64,000 bases of DNA from Anaeromyces robustus (GCA_002104895.1 MCFG01000008.1:211001-275000), one strand, 5' to 3'. Counted from the first letter of the stretch, positions 31,824 through 46,893 are shown. Notes: generated by a model not told the origin, from the letters alone. Numbers and translations are program-made.

Positions 31824-33623
31824 TTTATTTATTTATTTTATTCATTATAATGTAATAATATATAAATAATATATAATTACAATAAATATAAAAATTTATA
31901 GAATAATTAAAATTATTAGAATAACAAAAAATTTTGTCGATTATTAAAATAGAATTAAAAATAAAAAAAATAATGCTTTTTTATTTATAAAAGGTTGTCT
32001 AAATGTTCAGTAATTATTATATACGTATGATATGTTATGATATGAAAGGTGCATTTTAAAATTTTGGTTTATTATTACTTAAAACAATTAATATATTAAA
32101 TATTGACTTTAATTATTTGTTTTATTTTATTATTATTATTATTATTATTATTTATTATTATTATTATTATTATTATTTCATTATTCTTTAAAATCTTTTA
32201 TCAATTTATAAATATAAAAATTTATTTTTAAATTTAAAATGATTTATTATTTATTATTAATTTTACCATATATTTATTATTAATTAATTTTACCATATAA
32301 ATAATATATAAATAATATATAAATAAAATATATTATAATATATGTTCGTTTAATAATTATTTTATAATTGTTTTTTTTTTAAAAAAAAAATTATTTTTTT
32401 CTTTTTTAAATATTTTAAAAATTAAATAAATAATAAACAACATTAATATTTAAATATTTATATATATTTAATATTTATTTTTTTTAATATTAAAATAAAT
32501 ATTAAATAAATCCTTAAATAATAATAATAATAATCATAATAAAAATTGAAATTATAAAAATTAAAAACAAATAACAATATAATAATTAACAGAAAAATAT
32601 TATCTTTTTTGGAATATTGTAAACAAAATTTATACCAATTAAAAACCAATAAAATTTTTAATTATAAATTACAAATTTCAAATACTAATTACAAACAAAA
32701 GGCAAATCATCGTATATTATTTTTTATGTGATATTATAACTGTTATCATTTTAATATTTAAATTAAGATATACCAACTATATATATAAAATTTTATATAT
32801 AATAAATAATAATAAGGATTTTTTATTATTTAGGAGAATCTTTCAATTTCTATTTTTTTTTTTTTTTTTTTTGATAAACTATACACTTTAATTAAAAATC
32901 AACAAAGTATATTTTTAATGAATATATATAAATTGAATATAAAAAATATAATTACTATTTAAAAAATAATAATAATAATTAATATAATTTTACACTGCTA
33001 TTTTTTATTTTCAATACATATTCAAGAAAAAAAAATATCCTTTAATATATATTCAGCGATATAAGAAATTAAAATAAATTTCTAAGAATATTATTAAATT
33101 ATATTATTTAAGAAATGCTTTAATTTTTTATATACAAAAACAACGTTTAATAATTGATGAATAATCAAGGAAATTTAACGCAATTTATTATTCAAAATAT
33201 CAAAGAATATTATTAATTATAATTAAATATATTCTGTTCTTTTAATCATATTCTTAGTTATTTTTAACACAACTTTTTTTTTTTTTTTTTTTTAAAAAAT
33301 AAACAATATTTAATTATCGTTTTATTTTCATAATAATTATAAATACAATAAAATAAATATTGATTATTTATTTTAAAAACTTAATAAAAATTAAAAATAA
33401 ATAATATATAAATAATAATTATTTATATATTTTTTAATTAAATAAGCAAATAAACAAACAAAATAAACAAATAAATAAATAAACAATAAAAATAATAAAT
33501 AAATAAATTTATATTCAAAAACAAAAAATAAAAAAATAAAAAATAAAATAAAAATAAATAAATAAATAAATAAATATTTAAATATTTAAATAAGCAAATA
33601 ATAAATAATAATATTTAAAAATC

Positions 33624-34421
33624 ATGTCTACTAATAGTTTAAATTCACAAGAAGAAAATCAAGAAACCGGGAGAAGTTCAGCGTGGTCTGCTTTTTCTTC
33701 AAGATTTCAAGATTTTAAACAAAAAACTAGAAATAAGCATATTGAATTATCTAATTATGCCAAAACAAAAGGTTCAGAATTAGCAGTGTATGCTAATCAG
33801 CAAAGTCGTAGTATTATGTCAAGAATAAGAAAAGGTATAATATAGTATAATAATTAATAACATTATAAACAATTTTATTGGTATTTAATATAATATAATA
33901 TAATATAATATAATATAATAAATTAATATAATTATATATATCTATTCTTACTTTTTTTTATGTAGAGGAACAACCAGCTCAAGAAGAGGTTAAGGAACGT
34001 TATGTGTTTGGTTTACCATTAGAAGTAAATATACACTAATTAGAAAAATAAACAATAGCATTTATTATATTTTACATAAATTGTTAACATGCATATTTTA
34101 AAATATTAATTCTAATAAATATATATTTTTATTCTATTTCATAATATTATATAATAATAATAAAAATAATAATATAAAATTTAATAATAAAAGTATGTAA
34201 TGCAATATTCGGGACATGAATATGGTATTCCATTAATTGTTTATCAGTGTATTAATGAATTAACTTATTCAATTGATGAAGTTGGTTTATATAGAATTCC
34301 AGGAAGTACACATCAAGTTGATATTTTAAGAGATAAATTTGATTACTTAGAGCCTGTAGATTTATCAGGAGAAAATCCAAATACTATCGCAACATTATTA
34401 AAATTATTTTTAAGAAATTGT

Positions 34422-34482
<61 letters not shown>

Positions 34483-34781
34483 TTAAAATTATTATAACTA
34501 TTATTATCATTATTATGCTATATTTTCTACAATTAAATAACATAAATATATTTATTGAATTATATATTATTATTTAACATTATATTAATTAAAATTTAAA
34601 GTACCAAATAAATTAGTTGATGAAGAACATAATATACAATTAAATGATATTATAAGAAAATATAATATTGAAAATCCCGAAGATTTCACTGAATATGATG
34701 AGATTGCAGAAGTTTTAGAACAATTACCTGAATGGGATTATAATTTACTAGGATATATTTGTTTCCATTTAAAAAGGTATT

Positions 34782-34814
<33 letters not shown>

Positions 34815-35421
34815 AATAATTATTTTTTTCTCCTCTTTTCTATATATATCCATTAACAATAAATATTAAAACTATTATAAATATCTTATGATATCTAATA
34901 AATTTAAATAATATTTTTTTTTAAATATTATAATTATTATAAATGACTTTATATTACATTTTATTTTTAGTGTATCAGATAATGCAGAATTAAATAAAAT
35001 GACTTTAAACAACTTAGGATTAATATTTTGCCCAACATTAAAAATATCACCAGCAGTATTTTCAGTATTAGTTCTACATTCACAAAATGTATTTAGACGT
35101 TTCTTATCAAATGAAGAAGATGAATATGATCAAGAAAATGAAGGTAGCATTAGCAGTGTTAATGATGAAAATAGTGAGGATTATACTAATAAACAAAATA
35201 ATAGTAATAATTATGACAATAATAATACAAATAATATAAATACGGGGGTTAACGCTAAAGTAGATAATAATAATAATAATGCAAAAACGGAAACTAATAA
35301 ATTTGATGATAATAACGAAAATTTTGCTGATTTTGAAAATAATCAGGATATATTAAAGCAAAATAGTAATTTTAATGAAACTGATCCAAATGAAAATACT
35401 TCTGAAACTTTAATTAATTAA
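33624..35421 (+). CDS. RhoGAP-domain protein
   Basis: GTPase-activating protein for Rho-family GTPases, acting on actin and polarity. Five exons: 33624-33834, 33966-34024, 34194-34419, 34602-34776 and 34971-35421, giving 373 residues. The N-terminal 75 residues are polar and basic (KTRNKHIELSNYAKTKGSEL) and may form an amphipathic helix. The RhoGAP domain runs about 82-270: FGLPLEYVMQ, GIPLIVYQCI, then the arginine finger Arg 124 in GLYRIPGS, NTIATLLKLFLRN, LPNKLV, LLGYICFHLK, and the closing NLGLIFCPTLK. All catalytic landmarks are present. The C-terminal 100 residues are Asn-, Asp- and Glu-rich with no domain. Intron 3 starts directly with a (TTTA)n array. No other signalling domain is fused, so the target GTPase cannot be named. 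Confidence 0.93.
34427..34484. repeat. (TTTA)n array starting at the 5' splice site of RhoGAP intron 3
   Basis: The donor GTAATTATTTA runs directly into the tetranucleotide repeat, so repeat and splice site share sequence. Confidence 0.9.
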
Positions 35422-36491
35422 AAATGATTATTTAGTTTAATACTTTCTTATTTTCTTTTTTTTTTATTTTCTTCTTTTTATTATTATTTTTTTTTTACTT
35501 AGAATTTATGACAAGATAGAAAAAATATATAAACCAAACAATAAACTAAAGTAAAACACAACAAAATAAATAACCAAAATAAAAATAAAATATACTAATA
35601 TATATATAAAAAATAGCAAAAAAAAAAAAAAATTATATATATATAAATAACCAAATATATAATTTAATAAATTTTAGCAATTTAATAAATAAGTATTATA
35701 TATATAATAGAGTAAAAGAAAACAAGTTTAATAAAAGCTATGATATATAAAATAAAAAAATAATAATAAATAATATATTTAATATAGTATATTTAATATA
35801 TTATATTAAATATATTTATTTTCATTTTAATTAAATGAAAAACAAAATAAAAATTATATATAATATTATATATAATATTATAAATATTTAGAGATGTTCT
35901 ATTTTTTTACTATTTGTTTTTTTTTTTTTTTTTTTAATCTAGATTATTATAGAAAGTTATTTATTAAAGTTTTTTTTTTTTTTTTTTTAATATAAAGGAA
36001 TTTTCATATTTCATTTTAATAATTACTATTTAAATATATATTATATACATAGTTTAACATTATAAAACAGATTGTTATAATTGTATATTATTATGAATTA
36101 AAAAAATATTATAGTTATAGAACAATAAATTATTTTGTACTAACTATTACATCGTCAACAAATAAGTATTTCAATATGTATTTTTAATAATATATTTATA
36201 TTTGATAATAATAAATAAATTTTATAAATATATAGAATATTCAACTATACAAACAAGAAAATCTTATGGCTTTAATGTAAATATGTTTAATTATTGTGCT
36301 TAACAAAATTATATATATATATATATTTTTTTTTGGAGTAAAGGTTAACATAATTATATTAAATTTAAATATATAACTATTTTTTAAGGTTAGAATCAAT
36401 TTAAATATTTTTCTATTATATCCTTATTTAATTAGAATTATATATATATATATATATTTTCATTTATTTAATTTTTTTAGTATTTTTTAAA

Positions 36492-36528
<37 letters not shown>

Positions 36529-36783
36529 CTTTTTATTTAAAATTTTGGATTATAAAAAGGTATAAAAAGGATGTAATAAAAAATAGATTATGTAAAACTA
36601 TTTTATGTTATAGTTATAATAATATAATAATAATAATAATGATAATAATGATAATAGATTTATTTGTTGTTATAATTATAATCATAAAATAAATGGTAAA
36701 GAGAGAGAAACTACTTTCATAAGGATTGTTAATTAATTATTTTTTATTTTATATTTTTTATTATTTAATTATAAAAAAAAGAT

Positions 36784-36814
<31 letters not shown>

Positions 36815-37122
36815 AAATTATATATATGATTAAACAATTTTTTTTCTTTTCTTTTCTTTTCTTTTTTGTTATTATTATATGTTTATTGTTGTTATATTGT
36901 TTATTATTTTTATTTTTATTTTTATTTTATATTTTTATTTTATATTTCATTTTATATATTTAATTATTATTATTTTATTTTATTTTATTTTAGTTTATTT
37001 TTATTATATAGTATAATATACAAAATATATTCATATTTATTTTTTGATAATAATGTATACTATAAAAAAAATTATAAAAATAATAATAACAACAATAACT
37101 ATTTATAAAAGTTATATGATTA

Positions 37123-37154
<32 letters not shown>

Positions 37155-37241
37155 TTTTATATTTTATTTTAATTTATAATTAATTTTATTTATTTATTAT
37201 TAATTTTTAAAAGATAAGAGAGATAACAAAATTTCTTTTTC
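35422..37241. other. Spacer between convergent RhoGAP and AP-2 mu
   Basis: About 1.8 kb of homopolymers (A-run of about 31 near 36495-36525), AT repeats and T/C-rich stretches. No gene seen. Confidence 0.6.
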
Positions 37242-37807
37242 CTAGAACTGAATTTTTTGTTAAAATTAAATAAAAAAAAATTTTTTTTTATTAGATGGAT
37301 CAATAAATAATTAAAATACTATAAATATATTTTTTTATTTTTATTATATTATTATAAAAAAAAAAAAAAAAAAAAAAAGATACTTACACGTATTTGGTAA
37401 CTACCAGCTTTTGTCATATATCTAACCCATTTAACACTTTGGTAGTTACTTTTTTCAAAGACCTTAAGGAAACGAACTAATAAACCACTAGCAGTAAACA
37501 TTAATACTTGGAAGTCCATAGATATTGGTGGTCTTGACCATGCTCTTTTAGTTGTAGTTGGTGTTAACTCTACAACAGCATTAAATGAATATTCTTGTTG
37601 ACCTTGGAAACGATTTATTCTTTGTATTATTAATTATTATTGTTTTTATCAATTTATTTAATGAAAAAATAGTTATTATAATAATATTAATAAATATTAA
37701 TATAATGAATATGATATAATATATATTATATTTTTAGATAAATATATTATTATAAAAATATATAATTAATATTTTAACAAACAAACAAACAAACAAATAA
37801 ATAAATA

Positions 37808-37866
<59 letters not shown>

Positions 37867-37872
37867 GTAAAA

Positions 37873-37955
<83 letters not shown>

Positions 37956-37959
37956 ATTA

Positions 37960-38002
<43 letters not shown>

Positions 38003-40305
38003 ATTATAAATAAATAAATAAATAAAGAACAAATAAATCAATAAATAATAAATTTATAATATTTTATTATTATCATTATTATTATTAATATTTAATGATT
38101 AATATATATATATATATATAAATATTTTATCATACTTCCAAACCATATGATTTTCACTACCAACATATTTTCCTCTTCCTTGATTAACATGTATTTTTGT
38201 ATTTGATGTATTTAATGGAGTTGGAATTCTTATTACAACGTTTTGAGCAAAAACTTTACTTGAAAACTGACTACGAACAACAATACGATATTCTACTTTA
38301 TTGTTTGGCATTTCTTTAACAATTGGATTAATTCTAAATGGAAGATTAATGTTATCTGTTGTACGGTATCTAATATATTAATATATATATATATATAATA
38401 GATATGTAAATTTTATTTTTATTAATTTTATTAATTTTATTGATTATTTATTATTTTATTATAATTATTATATACCTCATTAATTCAAATTCACCATCTG
38501 GTGGAATAAAACTAATAGTTCTATCTGTATCAAATTTACCAAGTTTAACACATTGATGGAATTGACAATCATCTAATTCAACACTACCAGTTTTTTTACC
38601 AACTGTATCTCTACGACCTTCTTTTTCTAATAATACACGATCATTTAAACCAAATTTACATTCTGGAGTACCTGAAAGATAAGCTCTCATTAAAATCTTT
38701 CCTGATACATCTGAACGAAGTGCAGCACCTTTTTATGTAATTAATATTTATATATATAAAATATTAAATACATACATACATACATACATATATATATATA
38801 AAAGTATATGTTATTATAAAATAGATTTAGATTATTAATATCATTATTTTAAAGTACATTACCATTGTTACTCATTAATAAATTAACACTTTCAATGACA
38901 TCAATAAATGCTTCATTTTTTCTATATTTAATGTCTGGTCTTCTCCAAGCAGTTGCACCAGTAGCTTGGATGGTAATTTTCGAAGAATCATTACTCTAAT
39001 AAATTGTAGATATTTTATGAGAGTATTAATATAATAATTAAAATTATTTTATATATACATATAAAATTTTATAAAGTTAAAAAAAAGATTATTTATTATT
39101 ATATAACATTTAATCAATATATTTTAATAAATAATGTTATTATTATTTTAATATAAATAATATTGATTTCTTGGTATTTACAATTGCTCTTTCAGACTTG
39201 ACACCTTCAGTTGTAATATACATTTTTAAGGTTTCAGTTTCACAATTTTGAGGATAACCGAAATCAAGAATTTCTTTTATATTTATGATTATATCATTAT
39301 TTTATATAATAATTAAAAGTGAAAAAAAAGTAAAAAAAAAAAAAAATAATGAATTTTTAATATTCATTTTTGCAAAAAAAAAATAAATTAATTTTAATCT
39401 CATATTATTATTATTATTATTGTTATAGGATATTTGTAATTATTTAATATTAAATTAATATTATTATATATTTTAATAAGAAATGATTATTCCATTATAT
39501 AGTCTATTACCATCTAATAATTCATAAATTAAAACGAAATTATTTTTTACAGCTTCTTCATCAAATTTTCCAAAGTAAACATTTCCTATTGAAATAAATT
39601 TGTATAAAAATTGGAAAATAATTGCTGCATTTGCGTTTAATTTTGTAACAGCAACAATATATATATTTTCATGTTTAACATGGAAAAATGATGTTGAACC
39701 TAAAGTTGCAATTGGAGATCTAATGTCTGGGTTTGAAATAACTTGAATTCTGAAAACATCAGATAATGAACGTCTTATTTATTTATTATTTATTTACAAA
39801 ATATTGTACAAAAAATATAATAATAATATTTTTTATATTTATGTTTATTTTTGTTTATTTTAATATATTTATTTTTAAGCCAATGTGATTATAATAATAA
39901 ATAAATAAACAATTTATATAAAATTAAATGTATAAAATATATGTATATATAAAAATATTTTTTTCGTTAATAATTGTTACGGATATTTAATAATTTCGAG
40001 AATAACAAATAAAATAAGTTTATAAATAATATAATTTTTATTATATAAATTGTAAACAATATTAATGGATATTTTTTAATAATAATAACAATCATAATAA
40101 ATAATTTTTACAACTTTTTTTTCTAATTAATTATATATCAAATGAAACATAAACATAAGCATAAATATAAATATAAATATAAATATTTAATTATATATGG
40201 ATATAAAAAATATATATTATACTGTTATTACCTTATATCAGGACGAAAAAGTCTTGAAATAATAACTTCACCTTTAACATTAAAAATAAATACACCACTG
40301 ATCAT
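37242..40305 (-). CDS. APM4: AP-2 clathrin adaptor complex, medium subunit mu
   Basis: Medium subunit of the plasma-membrane clathrin adaptor, which binds tyrosine-based cargo signals and phosphoinositides. Eight exons: 40305-40232, 39773-39511, 39273-39182, 38995-38863, 38728-38476, 38369-38136, 37619-37388, and a proposed 6-base last exon (TTC-TAG, 37247-37242). All are GT-AG and in phase, giving 428 residues (animal mu2 is 435). The longin domain starts [20 protein letters not shown]. Mu2-specific blocks include [107 protein letters not shown] and WARPPISM-like WSRPPISM. Thr 155 in QATG matches the Thr phosphorylated by AAK1/Ark kinases in animal mu2. Match is to mu2, not mu1 or mu3. Intron 6 holds a very long (AAAT)n array. 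Confidence 0.95.
37796..38044. repeat. (AAAT)n array, about 250 bp, in AP-2 mu intron 6
   Basis: Largest tetranucleotide array in the window, with a few ATTATAAAT and AAGT interruptions. It lies wholly in the intron between exons 6 and 7. Confidence 0.95.
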
Positions 40306-40978
40306 TTTATATTATTAAATATTTATTTATGGTTATATTACTTTATTTATTTTTTTATTTTACTATTTTTATGTGTTTTTTATATTATATATATTTTAGT
40401 TTGTTTTCTTATTCCCTTTTTTTCTTTAGTTTTTAGTTTTTTTTTTTTTTTTGTTTTCTGGATTTCTTTTTTATTAATATGAAATTTGCGTTTATTATTG
40501 ATGTTAAATATCTTTTTCTTGTATATTTTCCCCGTATTTTTATGTTTTTATTTGATAATTTTGTAATTTTTCTTTTTATTTTTATTATATTACTTTTTAT
40601 ATTATGCCTTTTTTTTTTTTTTTTACAAAGTATTTTTAATATTTTATTTTTTTTTTTAAAAAAAAAAATAAATAATTATATTTAATTACTATTAATAATA
40701 TTATTATTATTTAAATAAAAAAAAAAAGACTATTTTTTTATAATTATAAAGTCATAATAAGATTATTAATAATTAATACTTTGAGGATAAAATCCAAACA
40801 AATTAATTATTTAACTATTAATAAAAAAAAAACAAAGACTTTAGAAAATAATATTTGTTTTTCAATAATTAATAATATAAAAATAATTTATTATATTCGT
40901 ATATTTATTATATATATTAATGTGTTTTATAATATGTTTTGTATAATAATAAAAAAAATATAAACAAATAAACATAAG

Positions 40979-41170
<192 letters not shown>

Positions 41171-41933
41171 TTAAATAAACAATGAATAAATTTTACATTT
41201 GACATTAAATAACTTACTATATAATGAAATTTTCTATTTAATTATATTATTTTTAATTAAATATATTAAACAAATAAATACTTTAATACGCCTTAAATAT
41301 TATAAATTATTAAAACTTTTTATTAATAAGTTTTTGTAATTATTTATAATATGCCTCATACATACATATGTGAATATTTATTAGAATTGATGAATGTATC
41401 ACAAATTTAAAATTTTTAATATTCAATTATATATTTAATCATATTTCTTGAACTTAACTAATAATTAAAGCAATATATTTAAGAGGTAGATGTTGTTTTT
41501 TATATTATAGATGACATTTTTTTTATATTATAATATAATATTTATAATTTAAATCTTATTATTATTATTATCATTATTATTATTATTTAATAAATTATTT
41601 ATTATTCAATAAATGATAATATACTATTTAAAAATAAATAAATTGTTGATATATTTTTTTGTATTATTGAAAAAATCTTTTTGTGCAACAATATTTAAAT
41701 AATATTTTAAAAATGTTATTTTTTAATGTTATTTTTGTTTGTTGCTTTATAAAATCAATGTTTATATAAAATTATTACTTTGATATTACTTAGATATATT
41801 ATAGTAAAGTAATAATTATCAATTTATTATTTATTATTAATTTAATTATTATTCATTATTTTTTTTTTTTTCGTTTTTTTAGTTTTTTATGTTAATACGT
41901 TTTCAATACATTTTTATTTTTTTATTATAAATA

Positions 41934-42015
41934 AATAAATAAATAAATATAAAATAAATAAAATATTAATAGTAAATAAATAAATAAATATAAAATAAAT
42001 AAAATATTAATAGTA
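41934..42015. repeat. 41-bp tandem duplication
   Basis: Two adjacent identical units, each with TATAAAATAAATAAAATATT followed by AATAGTA; ATTAATAGT recurs at 41965 and 42006. Confidence 0.85.
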
Positions 42016-42529
42016 AATAAATAAATAAAAAAAATAATAAATAAATGAATTATCAATCATAATATTTGTACATAATATATCATATAATAGTATTCTAGTT
42101 TAATTAATGATTGGATATAAAATATATTAATATATAATAAAAAAATTTTTTTTCAATTTAGAAAATATAAAAATGTAAATTATATTTAATTATAATATAA
42201 AATATAATGAATAGAATATAATTTATTATTAATTTTTAAATACATTTTCATATATACCCAATACAATGATATATTAAAAAAATCAACAATATTAGTTATT
42301 ACAACTAAATATGAATAATTTTTTTTTTTTTTTTTTTTTTCACTACACTTTTAAATAATAATAAAAAGCTAGTAAGATAGTGAAATAATAATTTTTTTTT
42401 TTTTTCAAAAAAAAATTAATATTATTTTATTTCAAAACTTCTTTATTTAATTTAATATTAAATTAAATTAAAATAAAAAAATAAATTTTTAATACTTTAA
42501 GTATTTAAAAAATATAAAATTTTATAAAT

Positions 42530-45500
42530 ATGTCTGAAGAAGTATATTGGACCACCAAAAGAGTTAGAGAAGAATTTATTAAATTCTTCCAAAAATATGA
42601 CCACACATATGTTCCATCTTCTTCCACCATTCCACACGATGACCCAACTCTTCTTTTCGCTAATGCTGGAATGAATCAAGTAAAAATCAATACAATGTTT
42701 TAATAAATATAATTTTTCAATATAAAATTTGAAAATTGACTTTGAAATTTATGATTCATTTACGAAAAATTAAATTTTGAAAAGAATATTCAAAATCAAA
42801 AATAAAAAGAATTAAGAATAGTAAATAAATATATATAGCTATATATTTAAAATTAAAATATAAAATTTTTTTAAAATTTTTTTATATAAATATAAAAGAG
42901 ATTTCTATTATAATTTATTATAAAAAAATGAATTAATTTTCATAAAAAAAAATTATATAATGAATAATCGTATTTTTTTTTTTAAAAAAATATATAATAT
43001 TAATTCTATGTTTTTTATTAACTAAATATTTTTTTTAACGTTAACATATTATTCAATAACAAAAAATATTCTTACTGTAAATTTATAGTACAAGCCAATT
43101 TTCCTTGGTGTCGTCGATCCAAACTCTGATATGGCTAAGCTTAAGAGAGCTTGTAACTCTCAAAAGTGTATTCGTGCTGGTAAATACATAATAATTGTTA
43201 AATAAATGTTAAATAATTTTTATAAATTTTATCATTACATAAACTTATATCTTTCTTAAAGGTGGTAAGCACAATGATTTAGATGATGTAGGTAAGGATG
43301 TCTATCATCACACTTTCTTCGAAATGCTTGGTAATTGGTCTTTTGGTGATTATTTCAAGGAAGGTGCTATCAAAATGGCTTGGGAATTACTTACTGAAGT
43401 TTACAAACTTCCAAAAGATCGTCTTTACATTACTTACTTTGGTGGTGATGAAAAACTTGGTCTTAAAGCTGATTTAGAATGTCGTCAAATCTGGTTAGAC
43501 TTAGGTGTCCCAGCTGAACGTTTATTACCTTTCGGTAGTAAGGATAACTTTTGGGGTTAGTATAGAAATTTTATTCATTTTGTATTTTTATTTTTTTTAA
43601 TTATTATTAAAAACAAATTTAGTTATTGTTACCATAATTATTAATTTTTTTTATCTCTTATTAATTATTATTAATTAATATGTAATATATTATAAATAAT
43701 AATTTTTATTTGATATGATATATATTAAAATTATATATTATTATATACCATTGTATAATGTTATATATCATTGTTTCATATTTTTTTTTCATTATTTATC
43801 TTTTTATAATAAAAAAAAATATAGAAATGGGTGACCAAGGACCATGTGGTCCATGTTGTGAACTCCACTATGATAGAAAAGGTGGACGTAATGCTGCTGA
43901 TCTTGTCAACATGGATGATCCAGAAGTTATTGAAATTTGGAACCTTGTCTTTATGCAATACAATCGTGAGGCTGATGGTTCTCTTCGTCCACTTCCAAAT
44001 AAGCACATTGATACCGGTATGGGTTTAGAACGTGTTGTTTCTGTTCTTCAAAACAAGATGTCTAACTATGATACTGATGCTTTCACTGGTCTTTTCAGTG
44101 CTATTCAAAAATTAACTAATGCTGCTCCATACACCGGTAAGGTTGGTGCTGAAGATGTTAACGGTATGGATACTGCTTACCGTGTTATTGCTGATCACAC
44201 TAGAACTTTGACCTTCGCTATCAGTGATGGTGGTGTTCCATCTAATGAAGGTAGAGGATACGTTCTTAGAAGAATTTTACGTAGAGGTGCTCGTTTCGCC
44301 AGACGTAAGTTCAATGTTCAAATTGGTAACTTCTTCTCTCAATTAGTTGATGTTGTTATTTCTGAAATGGGTGATGTTTATCCAGAAATTACTAAGAATG
44401 TTGATGACTTAAAGGAAATCTTAAATGAAGAAGAAAAGAGTTTCGCTAGAACTTTAGATAGAGGTGAAAAGCTTTTTGATGCTTGTATTGCCAAGACTAA
44501 GGAACAAGGTTCAACTCAAATTAAGGGTGCTGATGTTTGGAGACTTTATGATACTTATGGTTTCCCAGTTGATCTTACCACTTTAATGGCTGAAGAAAAT
44601 GGAATGACTATTAACCAAGAAGAATTCCTTGCTGCTCAAGAAGAAGCTAGAGAAAGATCTAAGGCTTGTAACAATGGTAACAAGGCTGAAACTGTTACTT
44701 TAGATGTTCATGCTATTGGTGCATTAGATAATAATGATGCTGTTCCAAAGACTGACGATGCTGCTAAATATGAACGTGGTGCTATTAATGCTAATATTAA
44801 GGCCTTATACGTTGATGGAAAATTCGTCGATAATGTTGATGAAAGTTTCACCAAGAACTTTGGTGTTATTTTAGATAAGACTAACATGTATGCCGAACAA
44901 GGTGGTCAAGAATACGATTTTGGTACTATTACTATTGATGGTAAGGCTGACTTTGCTGTTGAATCTGTTCAAACCTATGGTGGTTATGTTCTTCATGTTG
45001 GTTACTTAAAGTATGGTTCCTTTGCTTTAAATGATGAAGTTGTTGCTGCTTATGATGAAGATCGTAGATCTTTAATTCAAAACAACCACACTGGTACTCA
45101 CATCTTAAACTATGCTTTAAGAGAAGTTGTTGGTGATACTGTTGATCAAAAGGGTTCTCTTGTTAATGCTGAAAAGTTAAGATTTGATTTTTCATGTAAG
45201 AATGCTATCCCAGTTGAAGATGTTGAAAAGATTGAAGCAATTTGTGCTGATTTCATTAACAGAGACTTAAAGGTTTACACTCAAGAAGTTCAAACATCTA
45301 TTGGTAAACAAATTTATGGTATTAGAGCTGTCTTTGGTGAAGTTTACCCAGATCCAGTTAGAGTTGTTTCTATTGGTTTTGATGTTGCTGAAGTTATTAA
45401 GGATGTTAGTAATCCAAAATGGCGTACTACTTCTATGGAATTCTGTGGTGGAACACACGTAAATACCACTGGTGAAATTAAACAATTAGTTATTATTGAA

Positions 45501-46157
45501 GAAACTAGTATTGCTAAGGGTATTCGTCGTATTACTGCTCTTACTGCTGATGAAGCTGCTAAGGTAGTTGATAATGCTAAAGCTTTTGCTCCAAAACTTG
45601 AAACCTTAAAGAGTTTAAAGGGTGCTGAACTTGAAGAATACTTAAAGACTTTCTTAAAGGAACTTGATGCTTCTGTTTTACCATTTGTTGCTAAACAAAA
45701 ATACAGAGAAGAATATAATGCTGTTAAGAAGGCTTTCGATGATTCTGAAAAGGCTAGAAAGGCTGCTCAAATTAAGGAAGTTACTGAATTTGTTAAGACT
45801 GAAGTTGAAAAGAACCCAGAAGCCAAATATGTTGTTTTACGTTTAAATGCTGGTAATAACTCTAAGGCTGTTGCTGGTGCTATTAATTATATTAAGGGAT
45901 TAAAGAATAAGGCTGCTTTATTTATTTCTGTTGATGAAGCCTCTGGTCGTGTAAGTCATCAATGTATTGTTCCAAAAGAATTCACTAAGTCTGGTTTTAA
46001 AGCTATTGATTGGGCTAGTGTTGTTGCTGATAAAGTTGGTGGAAAGAAGGGTGGTAAAGATGTTTCTGCTCAAGGTTCAGGTACTGAAGTTTCTGCTGTA
46101 GATGAAGCCTTAAAGTTAGCTGATGAATTTGCTAAATTAAAGATTGCTTCACTTTAA
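42530..46157 (+). CDS. ALA1: Alanyl-tRNA synthetase
   Basis: Class II synthetase that charges tRNA-Ala with alanine and hydrolyses mischarged Ser/Gly-tRNA-Ala. Four exons: 42530-42679, 43089-43179, 43262-43555 and 43825-46157, giving 955 residues (yeast Ala1 958). The N-terminal catalytic part shows [43 protein letters not shown] and [13 protein letters not shown]. The editing domain keeps the zinc ligands HxxxH (His 600/604 in NHTGTHILN) and CxxxH (Cys 719/His 723 in FCGGTH). The C-terminal C-Ala domain is present. No mitochondrial presequence is visible, so it is probably cytosolic. Intron 3 uses a GTTAGT donor. Codon use is strongly biased to GGT, GCT, GTT and AAG, unlike its neighbours, as expected for high expression. 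A longer frame starting at 43758 is intron read-through, not a real start. Confidence 0.98.
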
Positions 46158-46742
46158 ATTTAAAAGGAAAGGAAAAAAAAATTCCTTTTTTTTTTTTTTT
46201 TTTAGACAATAAATAAATTTTATATATAGTATAATAAAAAAAAAAAAATAACGAAAATTAAAAATTAAACTAATCTAGCTTATTATTATTAAAAAAAAAA
46301 AAAAAAAAAATTAAAATGTGATAATAAAAAATATAATAAAAGTATTTATAATTCTTAAAAAAAATTTTTTTTTTTTTTATAAATATATTATGAAAATTTT
46401 ACAATAGCAATATAATAAAAAATAATAAAGAAATAAAGGGAAAAAAAATAAAAAAAATAATAAAAAAAAAAACTAGTAAAAATTTAATATTAAACCAGAA
46501 ACAAAGAAAAGAACAAGTAAAAAACATAAAAAAGCAAAAAAAAAAAAAAAAATTTCGTAATATATCAGTATAACTTTTATAATAAAAATATATATCATAT
46601 AAAAAAAAATATTTTTTTTTGTCTTTTTATAATATGTGTATTGTGTATTTTGTGTTTTTGTATATATAAGATATATTTATAACAACTTATTATTATTATT
46701 ATTATTTATGGTGATTTGTATTTGTGGTTACTATTTTAAAAT

Positions 46743-46773
<31 letters not shown>

Positions 46774-46821
46774 CAATAACAAATGTAAGATAATAATAAT
46801 AACAATAATAACAAATGTAAG

Positions 46822-46855
<34 letters not shown>

Positions 46856-46893
46856 GAACAAATATAAGATAATATAATAATAACAAATGTAAG

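Noticed and set aside
37766-38041. [12 protein letters not shown] frame in the AP-2 mu intron
   Set aside because: Translation of an (AAAT)n array; the same pattern appears at 40927-41205. Not a membrane protein.
43758-43824. N-terminal extension upstream of AlaRS exon 4
   Set aside because: It is intron sequence ending in ATATAG; the true N-terminus is in three upstream exons with conserved AlaRS motifs.
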